Of a stretch of 57,273 bases of DNA, positions 28,055-40,323 are shown piece by piece. The notes under the pieces were generated by a model. The model did no database searches, had not been told where the DNA came from, and was given only the letters and a program-made list of their open reading frames with translations. The translations under genes were made by a program, and so were the position numbers. The number at the start of each line of letters is the position of its first letter. Positions within the stretch are counted from its first letter, which is position 1. Location: contig NZ_JH600277.1 of the NCBI RefSeq assembly GCF_000245335.1, positions 1-57,273 of the forward strand. Direction: 5' to 3'. Origin of the DNA: Bacillus mojavensis RO-H-1 = KCTC 3706 (GTDB lineage: Bacteria > Bacillota > Bacilli > Bacillales > Bacillaceae).

Positions 28055-29692
28055 TTACTCAGCGGCATGTCTGCCTTTCTTTAAGAACCCCGGTAAACGG
28101 CGGCCGAATATTTTCTGTAAAAAACCTAAACGATAAGCGCAATACAGGTAGACAGCTCCGCCGATCACAGCCGCAATCAGCACGACGATCGCAGCGTGCA
28201 GCTGGCCATCCTCGAAGGAGATGAAAAAGCTTAATACCCACTGGACGACTTTAACAGCTATCCCCATCACTGCTGACAAGAGCAGCATCAGAAGGCCCCG
28301 CTTCACTAATATTTTGTACGAATAGCCGGCATGCCGTTTGATCATGGTAAATCCGTATATCAGTGAGGCAGTATACCCGAGTGCCGTAGCTAAAATAGCA
28401 CCGTCAGCCTGCATCAGCTTAATCAGCGGGACATTCAGCACAAGTTTGATCACGACACCGATCACCAGACTGACAACCGCAAATTTTTGCTTATTGATGC
28501 CCTGCAATATGGCGGCGTTGACAGTAAACAAAGAGAACAAGATCGCAACCGGCGAATACCAAAACAGGATGTCTTTCCCCAATTCAGGATGAAGGCTCTC
28601 TGATCCGTAAAAGAACGTATACACAGGACCTGCTAATACCGATATACCGACAACAGCCGGAATAATTAAAAACAGGATCGTCTGCATCGACTGATTGATC
28701 TGCTGATTTAACAGCTTGTAGTTTCTGCTTGTAAACGATTCTGTGATCGTCGGAATTAAGGTCAGTCCGAATGCCGTCGCTAGAGAAACCGGGATCATCA
28801 CGAGCTTCTGCACGTAAAGTGTCAGAATGGCCATCATGTCCTGACTGATCGCTTGATGTCCCGCTTCAATCATCGCTTTGTTAAACGTATTTGTATCAAT
28901 ATAGTTATACAAAGGGATGGCTAGTCCGACAAACACGTAGGGAGCGGCATAGCTGAAGAGCTCGAAAAACATTTTCTTGTAGCTTAAATCTGCTGTAGGC
29001 CCCGTATTCGGCATCATCGCCAGCAGATTGCCTTTTCGCTTGTTCCAATAAATATACAATACGATCAGCCCGCCGAAGGCACCGATCAGCGCTGCGAAGG
29101 TTGCATAACCGACAGCGATCACAAGGCCGCCGTTTAAGACTTTCAAAATCAAGAAGGTAGCACTCAATAAGAAGATAATACGGACAATCTGCTCAACAAC
29201 TTGAGAGACAGCCGTCGGCCCCATCATTTGATGACCTTGGAAAAATCCGCGCACAAGACTCATAATCGGCACAACTAAAAGCGCTAAGCTGACCATGCGG
29301 ATGACATATACGACATGATCAATCGTCAAACCGTTATTATCTTTGCCCCCTAGCGATATTTCCGCAAAAAACGGAGCAGATAAATATAATATGAAAAAGG
29401 CAATCATTCCCGTTACAAGCATAACCGACATGCCCGCCTTCAGCATTTTTCTGCTTGTTTCATAATCCCCTTTGGAATTATATTTGGAAACAAATTTAGA
29501 AACGGCGGCTGGAAAGCCCATTGTGGCAATGTTCAAAAATAAAGTATATTGATTGTATCCGTATTGAAATAACGCACCGCCTGTCGCTCCGACCATGATG
29601 CTGAAAGGAATTAAATAAACCATTCCCAGTATCCGTGAAATATATGTACCGAGCGTTAACACAAACGTGCCTCTTAACAGTTTGCTTGACAT
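28055..29692 (-). CDS. murJ: Lipid II flippase (MurJ/YtgP, MOP superfamily)
   Basis: A 545-residue polysaccharide-exporter-like membrane protein with about 14 helices (first at residues 8-35, last at about 505-530). In B. subtilis YtgP was shown to act as MurJ, moving lipid II across the membrane for peptidoglycan synthesis, redundantly with Amj. The basic C-terminal tail (RRLPGFLKKGRHAAE) is cytoplasmic. It is divergent from ytfP with its own extended -10 promoter. Confidence 0.92.
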   Translation of the reverse strand: MSSKLLRGTFVLTLGTYISRILGMVYLIPFSIMVGATGGALFQYGYNQYTLFLNIATMGFPAAVSKFVSKYNSKGDYETSRKMLKAGMSVMLVTGMIAFFILYLSAPFFAEISLGGKDNNGLTIDHVVYVIRMVSLALLVVPIMSLVRGFFQGHQMMGPTAVSQVVEQIVRIIFLLSATFLILKVLNGGLVIAVGYATFAALIGAFGGLIVLYIYWNKRKGNLLAMMPNTGPTADLSYKKMFFELFSYAAPYVFVGLAIPLYNYIDTNTFNKAMIEAGHQAISQDMMAILTLYVQKLVMIPVSLATAFGLTLIPTITESFTSRNYKLLNQQINQSMQTILFLIIPAVVGISVLAGPVYTFFYGSESLHPELGKDILFWYSPVAILFSLFTVNAAILQGINKQKFAVVSLVIGVVIKLVLNVPLIKLMQADGAILATALGYTASLIYGFTMIKRHAGYSYKILVKRGLLMLLLSAVMGIAVKVVQWVLSFFISFEDGQLHAAIVVLIAAVIGGAVYLYCAYRLGFLQKIFGRRLPGFLKKGRHAAE

Positions 29693-29732
29693 GTTTCCTC
29701 ATCACCATTTTCTACGAAGATTCAACTTTTCT

Positions 29733-29741
29733 ATTTTACCA
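29733..29741 (-). promoter_or_regulatory. Extended -10 promoter of ytgP/murJ
   Basis: TGG-TAAAAT on the minus strand (-10 at 29733-29738), with no clear -35, 41 bases before the start. Confidence 0.5.
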
Positions 29742-29813
29742 CAAATGGGCATATAGACGGTAATAAATACAAAAGCAATCTCAGGGAAGAATACAAGTTT
29801 GCGGCAAAATACG

Positions 29814-29842
29814 TTTAAGCAGAACCTGTCTTTCGCTATAAT
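29814..29842 (+). promoter_or_regulatory. SigA promoter of ytfP
   Basis: TTTAAG (29814-29819), a 17-base spacer, and a perfect TATAAT (29837-29842). Confidence 0.6.
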
Positions 29843-29897
29843 AGTACTGCGGACAGCGTTCCGCACACGAAATGTAAAAAGAAAGTTGATGATAAAG

Positions 29898-31160
29898 ATG
29901 AAGCAGTATGACGTAATTGTAATCGGCGGAGGCCCTTCAGGTCTGATGGCTGCCATTGCAGCCGGGGAACAGGGCGCTGACGTTTTGTTAATAGATAAAG
30001 GAAACAAGTTAGGCCGCAAACTTGCCATATCCGGTGGCGGCCGCTGCAATGTGACGAACCGCCTTCCTGTCGAAGAAATTATTAAGCACATCCCCGGCAA
30101 CGGCCGTTTTTTATACAGTGCGTTTTCCGAATTTAATAATGAAGATATTATCAAGTTTTTTGAAAATCTCGGGATCAAACTGAAGGAAGAGGATCACGGC
30201 CGGATGTTTCCGGTGACAGACAAAGCGCAAAGTGTTGTCGACGCGCTGTTAAACAGGCTGAAACAGCTGCGTGTGACGATTAGAACGAACGAAAAAATCA
30301 AATCTGTTACATATGAAGATGGACATGCGGCAGGCATTGTGACGAATAATGGCGAAGTGATTCATAGTCAGGCAGTCATTATCGCGGTTGGCGGAAAAAG
30401 CGTTCCTCATACCGGCAGCACGGGTGACGGCTATGAATGGGCCGAAGCCGCAGGCCACACAATAACAGAGCTGTTCCCGACAGAGGTGCCCGTCACATCT
30501 GCCGAGCCGTTTATTAAGAAAAAAACACTGCAGGGTTTATCGCTCAGAGATGTCGCCGTCAGTGTGTTAAACAAAAAGGGCAAAGCCATTGTCACACATA
30601 AGATGGACATGCTGTTTACTCATTTCGGCCTCTCAGGCCCCGCCATACTCAGGTGCAGCCAGTTTATCGTGAAAGAGCTGAAAAAACAGCCTGAAGTGCC
30701 CGTCAGAATTGATTTGTTTCCGGATATCAATGAAGAAACGTTATTCCAAAAGATGCACAAGGAGCTGAAGGATGCGCCGAAAAAAGCGTTAAAAAATGTG
30801 CTGAAGCCTTGGATGCAGGAGCGCTACCTTCTTTTCCTGCTCGAAAAAAACGGCATTTCGCCAAACATATCATTTTCTGAGCTGCCGAAGGAGCCTTTCA
30901 GACAATTTGTCAAAGACTGCAAGCAATTTACCGTTCTCGCAAACGGCACGCTGTCACTTGACAAAGCATTTGTCACAGGAGGCGGTGTATCGGTGAAGGA
31001 GATTGACCCGAAAAAGATGGCGTCTAAAAAAATGGACGGCCTGTATTTTTGCGGCGAAATTTTAGATATTCACGGTTATACAGGCGGATACAATATTACA
31101 TCTGCGCTCGTCACAGGCAGACTTGCCGGACTGAATGCCGGACGATTTTCCCTTACTTAA
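29898..31160 (+). CDS. ytfP: HI0933-family FAD-dependent oxidoreductase-like protein
   Basis: A 420-residue flavoprotein of the HI0933/BaiN family. The N-terminal dinucleotide motif [10 protein letters not shown] is at residues 10-19, [10 protein letters not shown] lies near 49-58, and a C-terminal FAD-contact region contains [10 protein letters not shown] start it at the ATG of MKQYDVIV, which gives the B. subtilis length; the open frame upstream runs through the promoter. The ribosome-binding site is weak (AAAGTTGATG). Reaction and substrate are unknown. Confidence 0.9.
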   Translation: MKQYDVIVIGGGPSGLMAAIAAGEQGADVLLIDKGNKLGRKLAISGGGRCNVTNRLPVEEIIKHIPGNGRFLYSAFSEFNNEDIIKFFENLGIKLKEEDHGRMFPVTDKAQSVVDALLNRLKQLRVTIRTNEKIKSVTYEDGHAAGIVTNNGEVIHSQAVIIAVGGKSVPHTGSTGDGYEWAEAAGHTITELFPTEVPVTSAEPFIKKKTLQGLSLRDVAVSVLNKKGKAIVTHKMDMLFTHFGLSGPAILRCSQFIVKELKKQPEVPVRIDLFPDINEETLFQKMHKELKDAPKKALKNVLKPWMQERYLLFLLEKNGISPNISFSELPKEPFRQFVKDCKQFTVLANGTLSLDKAFVTGGGVSVKEIDPKKMASKKMDGLYFCGEILDIHGYTGGYNITSALVTGRLAGLNAGRFSLT

Positions 31161-31353
31161 ACACGAGATTTTCCAAACACTTACAGCATGCCGGACATTT
31201 GAAAATTTCCCGCAAAAATGATAGGGTGAGATTTGTTTTGTTTCACCTGATTGCGGGGTAATTTACAGGAAGGAATGATCTGCCATCGTACGACCATACT
31301 AAGCCTGCGAGGAAGATATAGGCGTACACAAAAAAGTCAGAGGGTGAGAATGT

Positions 31354-32886
31354 TTGAAGAATATTTCTAGTGTATTTTGGATTGTGATTGTCATCACAGC
31401 CGCTGCCGTTTTGTGGGGCGTTATTTCTCCGGACAGCCTGCAAAACGTGTCTCAATCGGCACAATCGTTTATAACAAATTCATTTGGTTGGTATTATCTA
31501 TTAGTCGTCTCTTTGTTTGTCGGGTTCTGTCTCTTTTTAATTGTCAGCCCGATCGGTAAAATTAAACTGGGGAAACCGGATGAAAAACCGGAATTCGGGT
31601 TATTATCTTGGTTTGCCATGCTGTTCAGTGCAGGCATGGGAATCGGCTTAGTATTCTATGGTGCGGCTGAACCGATCAGCCATTACGCAATTAGCTCTCC
31701 ATCAGGTGAAACAGAAACCCCCCAAGCCTTCAGAGATGCGCTCCGGTACACGTTTTTCCACTGGGGACTGCACGCTTGGGCCATTTATGCCGTCGTGGCA
31801 TTATGTATCGCATATTTTCAATTCCGCAAAGACGCGCCTGGATTAATCAGCAGCACACTAACTCCGATTCTCGGCGATAAAGTAAACGGCCCGATCGGTA
31901 AACTGATTGACTGTATCGCTGTTTTCGCTACAGTTGTCGGCGTTGCAACGAGTCTGGGGATCGGCGCAACTCAAATTAACGGCGGATTGAATTACCTATT
32001 CGGAATTCCGAATCATTTTATCGTTCAATTGATTTTGATTGTTATTGTAACAGTGCTCTTTTTACTATCGGCTTGGAGCGGGCTCGGAAAAGGCATTAAG
32101 TATTTAAGCAACACCAATATGGTGCTAGCCGGATTGCTGATGCTGTTTATGCTGGTTGTCGGACCTACCGTTTTGATCATGAACTCACTTACAGATTCAA
32201 TTGGGCAGTATATTCAAAACATTGTTCAAATGAGCTTCAGACTGGCGCCGAACGATCCAGGCAAACGTGAATGGATCAACGGCTGGACGATTTTCTATTG
32301 GGCATGGTGGATTTCCTGGTCTCCATTTGTCGGCATTTTCATCGCTCGTGTATCCCGAGGCCGGACAATCCGTGAATTTTTGATCGGCGTCCTGGTGGCA
32401 CCATGTATTTTGGCTTTCCTATGGTTCTCCATTTTCGGTGTTTCCGCAATGGACCTTCAGCAAAAAGGTATTTTTAATGTGTCGAAGCTGTCTTCTGAAA
32501 CGATGCTGTTCGGAACACTGGATCACTATCCGCTGACGATGATCACGTCTATCCTGGCATTGATCCTGATCGCCGTGTTCTTTATTACATCAGCTGATTC
32601 AGCGACATTTGTCCTTGGTATGCAGACGACATACGGTTCATTAAACCCGGCTAATTCAGTCAAACTCAGCTGGGGTATCATTCAGTCTGCTATGGCAGCT
32701 GCGCTCTTGTATTCCGGCGGACTTGCCGCTTTGCAAAACACAGCGATTCTGGCGGCACTGCCATTTTCAATTGTTATCCTGCTCATGATTGCTGCTCTTT
32801 ATAAAGCATTGGCAAAAGAACGAAGAGAAATCAGAGCAGCAGAGAAATTCCAGAAACCGAGAAGCCCAAGAGTGAAAAAGGCTTAA
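31354..32886 (+). CDS. opuD: Glycine betaine transporter, BCCT family
   Basis: A 510-residue sodium-coupled betaine transporter with 12 membrane helices. BCCT signatures: [18 protein letters not shown] in TM2 and the TM8 motif [21 protein letters not shown], with the Trp cage that binds the trimethylammonium group. The start is TTG at 31354, after AGGGTGAG. An ATG seven bases upstream in another frame reads only a few codons. It is monocistronic. Osmotic induction is established in B. subtilis; I could not identify the promoter with confidence. Confidence 0.95.
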   Translation: MKNISSVFWIVIVITAAAVLWGVISPDSLQNVSQSAQSFITNSFGWYYLLVVSLFVGFCLFLIVSPIGKIKLGKPDEKPEFGLLSWFAMLFSAGMGIGLVFYGAAEPISHYAISSPSGETETPQAFRDALRYTFFHWGLHAWAIYAVVALCIAYFQFRKDAPGLISSTLTPILGDKVNGPIGKLIDCIAVFATVVGVATSLGIGATQINGGLNYLFGIPNHFIVQLILIVIVTVLFLLSAWSGLGKGIKYLSNTNMVLAGLLMLFMLVVGPTVLIMNSLTDSIGQYIQNIVQMSFRLAPNDPGKREWINGWTIFYWAWWISWSPFVGIFIARVSRGRTIREFLIGVLVAPCILAFLWFSIFGVSAMDLQQKGIFNVSKLSSETMLFGTLDHYPLTMITSILALILIAVFFITSADSATFVLGMQTTYGSLNPANSVKLSWGIIQSAMAAALLYSGGLAALQNTAILAALPFSIVILLMIAALYKALAKERREIRAAEKFQKPRSPRVKKA

Positions 32887-32890
32887 CCAT

Positions 32891-32928
32891 AAAAAAGATC
32901 TTCCCGCAGTACGCGGAAAGATCTTTTT
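32891..32928. terminator. Bidirectional terminator between opuD and cse60
   Basis: AAAAAAGATCTT...AAGATCTTTTTT extended inward by CCGC/GCGG; T-runs on both strands. Confidence 0.85.
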
Positions 32929-33110
32929 TATTTTCGATATAGAATGAGTGCGGAAAAACAGTAGAGCTGCTCGCCTTCAGGGTCGCACGCCGCTGAAACC
33001 GTATATTTGATATCAACCAGCTGCTCTTCCGATATTCCTTTTAAAAACGAATTGATCTCCGTTTGCAAATCTTTTTCATGCTCTTCATCAAACACTGCCA
33101 CCTTCAGCAT
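32928..33110 (-). CDS. cse60: Small sporulation-associated protein (YteV/Cse60)
   Basis: A 60-residue soluble protein (MLKVAVFDEEHEKDLQ ... ALILYRK) of the DUF2758 family. B. subtilis yteV, known as cse60, is expressed in the mother cell under SigE. Length is identical. The ribosome-binding site GAAAGGAGAG lies about 7 bases before the ATG. A SigE-like -35 (ATATATT) lies upstream, but I cannot find a convincing -10. The function is unknown. Confidence 0.85.
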   Translation of the reverse strand: MLKVAVFDEEHEKDLQTEINSFLKGISEEQLVDIKYTVSAACDPEGEQLYCFSALILYRK

Positions 33111-33173
33111 TTATCCGCTCTCCTTTCTCTATCACTCTATTCCGTTTGGAATCAATATATGATAGAGAAATGT

Positions 33174-33842
33174 TTATCTCGTCTCCGGATATAAAGCTTC
33201 TGGTGTAGGATGTTTCTTTGCCGGCTCATGGTCCTGCTGCTCCAGCTTTACTAAGACGGCATAAGCAATCCTCATGTGGCAGTAGCTGATGAGACTGACG
33301 CTGAAAAAAGGGACAATTCCCGGCAGATAAGCAAGCAGGAAAAAGAGCGCAACAGTCAGCGCAAGCATGACGAGCGTATATTGTAAGTACGCCACACTCA
33401 GCAAGAGGGAAAACTTAAAATACAGGCGCTTCTTCCATTCAAAGTGGACGAGCAGCGGAAACACATATAAAAGCATTGATACAAACAGAAAGCCAAATAT
33501 CATAATGGCAAAGCGCAGGATATGCAATAAGAAGTGGCTCGGGTAAATAAAGGCCAAATCGATATAAATGATCAAACCGATTAACACCAGTACAGCACCG
33601 ATCAAGTTGGAACGGAGAAACTCAGCTTTGTATTCCCGCCAAAATGTCGGCAGCACCGGAATGTGATCCTGACCCTGAATCCATTTTCGCATGACAGCGA
33701 ACAAAGCAGCAGTCGCGGGCATGACACCGAACACTCCGAGACCGATGATGGTAAAAAGCAGCCAAAGCAAATTGGTATACGCAAACCTCATGATCCATTC
33801 ACAAAAACGCAGCACCCGTGCCATTGATCCGTCATGCTCCAC
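33174..33842 (-). CDS. yteU: DUF624 membrane protein YteU
   Basis: A 222-residue membrane protein of the YesL/DUF624 family with about five hydrophobic segments (near residues 22-50, 80-98, 105-128, 140-165 and 170-185). The start is GTG at 33842, seven bases after AGGAGGGG. It is the last gene of yteP-yteR-yteS-yteT-yteU. DUF624 proteins are frequent companions of sugar ABC transporters of this type, but their role is unknown. Confidence 0.88.
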   Translation of the reverse strand: MEHDGSMARVLRFCEWIMRFAYTNLLWLLFTIIGLGVFGVMPATAALFAVMRKWIQGQDHIPVLPTFWREYKAEFLRSNLIGAVLVLIGLIIYIDLAFIYPSHFLLHILRFAIMIFGFLFVSMLLYVFPLLVHFEWKKRLYFKFSLLLSVAYLQYTLVMLALTVALFFLLAYLPGIVPFFSVSLISYCHMRIAYAVLVKLEQQDHEPAKKHPTPEALYPETR

Positions 33843-33863
33843 GAAAGCCCCTCCTTTTCGCTT

Positions 33864-35153
33864 TTATACATTTTGCATGTGGAAAAGCTGTTTAATATCA
33901 ATTGGTTTCTTTTCAACAACGGAGCGCCATATTCCCTCACCGACCGCGATAGAATAGGCTCCAGCTTCGGCTCCGGCCAAAATGTCATACTGGCGCAGCG
34001 GATCTTTGCCTATAAATAGATCAGCGAGCAAAAGCGGATCTCCTCCGCCGTGCCCTCCCTCATTTTTGACGACTTGAATGGTTTGCTTCGATTCAAAAAG
34101 CGGATAATACTCAATCGTCTGCTCGGGAAAAGCAAACGGGATTCTGGAAGGCTCATGGAATTCATTTGATTCAATACGTCCTTTTGTGCCGTTTATCGTA
34201 AGGCGATAGCCTTCGTATGGAGCGGAAAATATGATCGAGTAGCTTAACAGCGCACCGCCGTCATATTTGACAGCCGCCACATACGTATCCTCAATGTCGA
34301 TCTCATCGTCAAAAATGCACGCGTCAGGGCGATATGCGGTATATAAGCTTGATTGGTCTGCATCCGCCTTGAGATGATCATCCTTTACAGAAGCTTTAGA
34401 AGCACGGGGATGCCATCTTGCATAGTAATGGCATTTCTCTTTGACCCGGCATGTGCCGCAAAAACGCCCATCTTCTTCCGGCAGCGGATTCCACTCACTG
34501 TCCGGCCCGTAGTAATTCAACTCGCCGTAAGCAAATACCTCCGCCGGGTTTTGGCCGAGCCACCAATTCACCAGATCGAAATGATGAGTGGATTTATGGA
34601 CAGAAAGACCGCCGGAAAATTGCCTGGATCGGTTCCAGCGTTTAAAATAGCTGGCGCCGTGATAGGTATCAATATACCAATTCAAATCCACAGAGGTGAC
34701 CCTTCCTATTTTTCCTTCTAAAATCATCTCTTTGATTTTCCGGTGATACGGGCTGTAGCGGTAATTAAACGCGACAGTAACCTTCCCTTTGCTTTTCGCT
34801 TCTGCCTCAAGCACCCGCTTTGCATCCTGCACCGTCGTTACCATCGGTTTTTCCGTTATGACATCCGTATCCCACTGAAGGCTTCTCAATATATAGGTGA
34901 CATGGGTGTCATCCCTTCCTGTCACAATAACAATGTCTGGCTTCGAAACGCTCATCATACTGTCAAAATCTTCTTCTTTATACTCCGGTACGTGTGCAAG
35001 CTCCGGAAATGCCTCTTTGCAAACGGCGAATCGTTTCGGATCGGCATCCAGTAATCCCGTAATTTCATAAATGGTTGAAAACTGTTTGAGCAGCGGTTTG
35101 ATAAACATGCTGAGGGCTCTGCTGCTTACTCCGCAAATGACGATGCTTTTCAA
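33864..35153 (-). CDS. yteT: Gfo/Idh/MocA-family oxidoreductase YteT
   Basis: A 429-residue NAD(P)-dependent sugar oxidoreductase. An N-terminal Rossmann fold (SIVICGVSSRALS) is followed by the family motif TEKPM at about 100-104 and a C-terminal alpha/beta domain with H190/H191. A cysteine cluster C232-x2-C235-x5-C241 in the C-terminal domain is unusual and may bind a metal. The start is TTG at 35153, after AGGGGTGG. It probably converts a product of rhamnogalacturonan breakdown, but the substrate is not known. Gap to yteS is 12 bases. Confidence 0.88.
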   Translation of the reverse strand: MKSIVICGVSSRALSMFIKPLLKQFSTIYEITGLLDADPKRFAVCKEAFPELAHVPEYKEEDFDSMMSVSKPDIVIVTGRDDTHVTYILRSLQWDTDVITEKPMVTTVQDAKRVLEAEAKSKGKVTVAFNYRYSPYHRKIKEMILEGKIGRVTSVDLNWYIDTYHGASYFKRWNRSRQFSGGLSVHKSTHHFDLVNWWLGQNPAEVFAYGELNYYGPDSEWNPLPEEDGRFCGTCRVKEKCHYYARWHPRASKASVKDDHLKADADQSSLYTAYRPDACIFDDEIDIEDTYVAAVKYDGGALLSYSIIFSAPYEGYRLTINGTKGRIESNEFHEPSRIPFAFPEQTIEYYPLFESKQTIQVVKNEGGHGGGDPLLLADLFIGKDPLRQYDILAGAEAGAYSIAVGEGIWRSVVEKKPIDIKQLFHMQNV

Positions 35154-35165
35154 TGGTCCCCACCC

Positions 35166-37760
<2,595 letters not shown>

Positions 37761-37917
37761 CTTTTCAAAGCCTCCTTTCACGGGTTCTTGTTTTCACTGT
37801 AGCGCAGCCTGCAAAAGTCCGTCTACAATCATATGATCACATTCTGCCTGAGCCCTTTGTCATCAAGGGTTCCGCCTCTCTACCTGAAGAAAAGACACCG
37901 ATATTAGAAAATGATTA

Positions 37918-37946
37918 TTGACAATTTCTATCAATCTTTGGATTAA
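37918..37946 (+). promoter_or_regulatory. Promoter of ytdP
   Basis: Perfect TTGACA (37918-37923), a 17-base spacer, and a weak GATTAA (37941-37946). A good -35 with a poor -10 fits low or activated expression. Confidence 0.5.
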
Positions 37947-37978
37947 TTGTATTAAGGTGTTATGAAATGGGGGGTTTT

Positions 37979-40282
37979 ATGAAAAGAAGTCAATACAAGT
38001 TTTATTACAAGCTCATCACGTTTTTTTGTTTACTCAGCACCATTCCCGTCATTTTGGTCGGTTTGTTTTCGTACGAGCACTCTCAGAAAACGGCCATCTC
38101 CAACGTTTCGGAGGAAAAACTCGACACACTCCAGCAGACCCAGCTAAGCATCGAGCACATCCTAAAAACCGTCGATCATTCTTTAACCCACTATGTGAGT
38201 TCGCCGCCTCTCCTCCGCACACTGTCCGAGCCTTTGCACTCTGACCAATTTCAAATTTATGACCAAGTGAACCAAGAGCTCAACTATTTGCAAAGCTTTG
38301 ATACCGATTTGTCCAACATGACGCTTGTCAGCTATATGAAAAACTGGTACATGAACAATTCCGGTTTATACCGCATGAATACGGACTCCCTTCATGAAGC
38401 AGCCGAAGCCTATTCGAAAAACAAAGCGAGCCGGTCCTATTGGACGCTGGAAAAAAACAACCGTTTGATCTCCACAAAGGAAGGCGCTTCAGAAAGCTGC
38501 CGGTATAATATCAATTTGATTAAGCAGCTCCCGCTGAACAGCACAAACACGAAGGGACTGGCAGCCGCAAGCATCCCAAGCTGTTCGCTCGTTAAAAATA
38601 TGCCTGATTATTCAAGCGCAAACAGCGTGTTTATCATTGATGAAAAAGGCCGTATCATCCTTCACAACAACATGTCTGATATAGGCGATTCTCTTCAGAA
38701 CGACGACTTTGTCAACAAAATGCTGGCGCAAAGCTCCAAAAGCGGACAGTTTGAAACAGTCATTGACCGCATTCAATATAAAGTGACCTATCAAAAATCA
38801 GACTATAACACATGGACTTATTTTTCTCTCGTTTCCCTGCCAGAACTAAAAAAAGAAGCCAAGTCAATCGGCTGGATCACCTTTACGGTATGCTCCGTTT
38901 TGTTAGCGCTTTCACTATTGTTTTCTTGGCTTGGCTCCCGGCATTTTTATAAACCGATCCGGCTGCTTTATGACTCATTTGCGCGGCACGGCGCCTTCCC
39001 AGAAAAACAGGTTCATCAAAATGAGTTTGAATTAATCGAGCAAAGCTTTAAGCAGCTCAAAAACAGAAATGACGACCTTGAAGAAACGATGAGACAGCAG
39101 GCCACTCATCTTCAGCAATATTTTATGGTCAGGCTTATGCTTGGAAAGCTGACCGATGAAGAGGTCAATAACCGCTTTGAAAGCCTCGGCTTAAAACAAA
39201 ATTGGCGTCACCTCGCCTTGCTGGTGCTCCAAATTGACACACTGAATCAGACACCGTATGAGAAAAAAGATATGGATCTTCTGTTGTTTGCCGTCAACAG
39301 CCTGATTGAGCGGAACATCCCGGCGGAAAAACGTCTCGCACCAGCGGTAGTTGATAAACAGCAGGCAACCATATTGATGAATGAAAGCGGGACAAAAGAG
39401 GAATTTATAGCCGAGCTGAATGATACTGCCCGGATGATTCAGGATACAGTTGAAGCTGAGCTGCACCTGTCTGTCAGCATCGGCGTCAGCCAGCCGTTTG
39501 GTGCATTAGCTATGGCAAAAAACGCTTATGCGGAAGGCTCAGAAGCGTTAAAATACCGGCTGAAAGCAGAAAACAAATCGATTATCTTTTATGAAGATCT
39601 GGATCAGAAAAAAACGTTCAAAACCCATTTTCCGAAGCAGCTTCAGCATGAGCTGTTCGATGCTGTAAAAGCCGGTGACAAGGAGAAAGCAGACAAATGC
39701 CTGCACGCGATTTTACAGTCGATTTTTACACACAACACCAACCCGTACCAATTTCAGATTGCAATCGCCCGTTTTCTGAACCATGTCATTGAGCTGATGC
39801 ATGTGCTCGGAATTGAACTATTTGAGCTTGAAGAAAACAAAATGCTGTATGACCAAATTTTTGAGCTGAAGACATTCGAGGATACCGAAAACTGGCTGAA
39901 GCAAGAGTTCATTGATCCGATGACAGACAAAGTAAATGCCCGGGCCAATGCACAGTACAAAAATATTTCCGACAACATTATCCATATCATCCACCATGAG
40001 TTTGAATCCGATTTAACGCTGGACGAAATTGCCCGCAGGCTGCACTACAACCCGAACTACTTAAGCAGCATTTTCAAAAAAGAAATGGGCATTTCATTCA
40101 GCGAGTATGTCTCGAATTACCGTCACCATATGGCAAAAAGCTGGCTGGCTGAATCCGACATGGCGGTGAAAGACATAGCGGAAAAGCTCAAATACAAAAA
40201 CTCGCAAAACTTTATCAGATCCTTTAAGAAGCTGGAAGGCATCACCCCCGGCAACTACCGCCAGCAAAAAAGAAGCATATAA
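37979..40282 (+). CDS. ytdP: Membrane-bound AraC/XylS-family regulator YtdP
   Basis: A 767-residue one-component regulator. TM1 is at about residues 9-30, a long extracellular sensor loop follows (about 35-295), then TM2 at about 298-320, a cytoplasmic linker with a HAMP-like helix, and a central domain resembling YesN-type regulators. Two AraC helix-turn-helix motifs lie at about 665-765 (LTLDEIARRLHYNPNYLSSIFKK and VKDIAEKLKYKNSQNFIRSFKK). The ATG at 37979 follows GGGGGG. It is divergent from yteP, and thus the likely activator of the rhamnogalacturonan genes, perhaps sensing an extracellular oligomer or the binding protein. Confidence 0.92.
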   Translation: MKRSQYKFYYKLITFFCLLSTIPVILVGLFSYEHSQKTAISNVSEEKLDTLQQTQLSIEHILKTVDHSLTHYVSSPPLLRTLSEPLHSDQFQIYDQVNQELNYLQSFDTDLSNMTLVSYMKNWYMNNSGLYRMNTDSLHEAAEAYSKNKASRSYWTLEKNNRLISTKEGASESCRYNINLIKQLPLNSTNTKGLAAASIPSCSLVKNMPDYSSANSVFIIDEKGRIILHNNMSDIGDSLQNDDFVNKMLAQSSKSGQFETVIDRIQYKVTYQKSDYNTWTYFSLVSLPELKKEAKSIGWITFTVCSVLLALSLLFSWLGSRHFYKPIRLLYDSFARHGAFPEKQVHQNEFELIEQSFKQLKNRNDDLEETMRQQATHLQQYFMVRLMLGKLTDEEVNNRFESLGLKQNWRHLALLVLQIDTLNQTPYEKKDMDLLLFAVNSLIERNIPAEKRLAPAVVDKQQATILMNESGTKEEFIAELNDTARMIQDTVEAELHLSVSIGVSQPFGALAMAKNAYAEGSEALKYRLKAENKSIIFYEDLDQKKTFKTHFPKQLQHELFDAVKAGDKEKADKCLHAILQSIFTHNTNPYQFQIAIARFLNHVIELMHVLGIELFELEENKMLYDQIFELKTFEDTENWLKQEFIDPMTDKVNARANAQYKNISDNIIHIIHHEFESDLTLDEIARRLHYNPNYLSSIFKKEMGISFSEYVSNYRHHMAKSWLAESDMAVKDIAEKLKYKNSQNFIRSFKKLEGITPGNYRQQKRSI

Positions 40283-40316
40283 AAACCCAAAACCGCTTGA
40301 ACGTTTTGGGTTTTTT
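40280..40316. terminator. Bidirectional terminator between ytdP and ytcQ
   Basis: AAAAACCCAAAAC / GTTTTGGGTTTTT around a short loop, with T-runs on both strands. Confidence 0.85.
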
Positions 40317-40323
40317 CAATATA

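Noticed and set aside
31235..31261. SigB-like GTTTTG ... GGGTAA upstream of opuD
   Set aside because: The spacer is 15 bases, outside the 12-14 range, and the -35 is imperfect.
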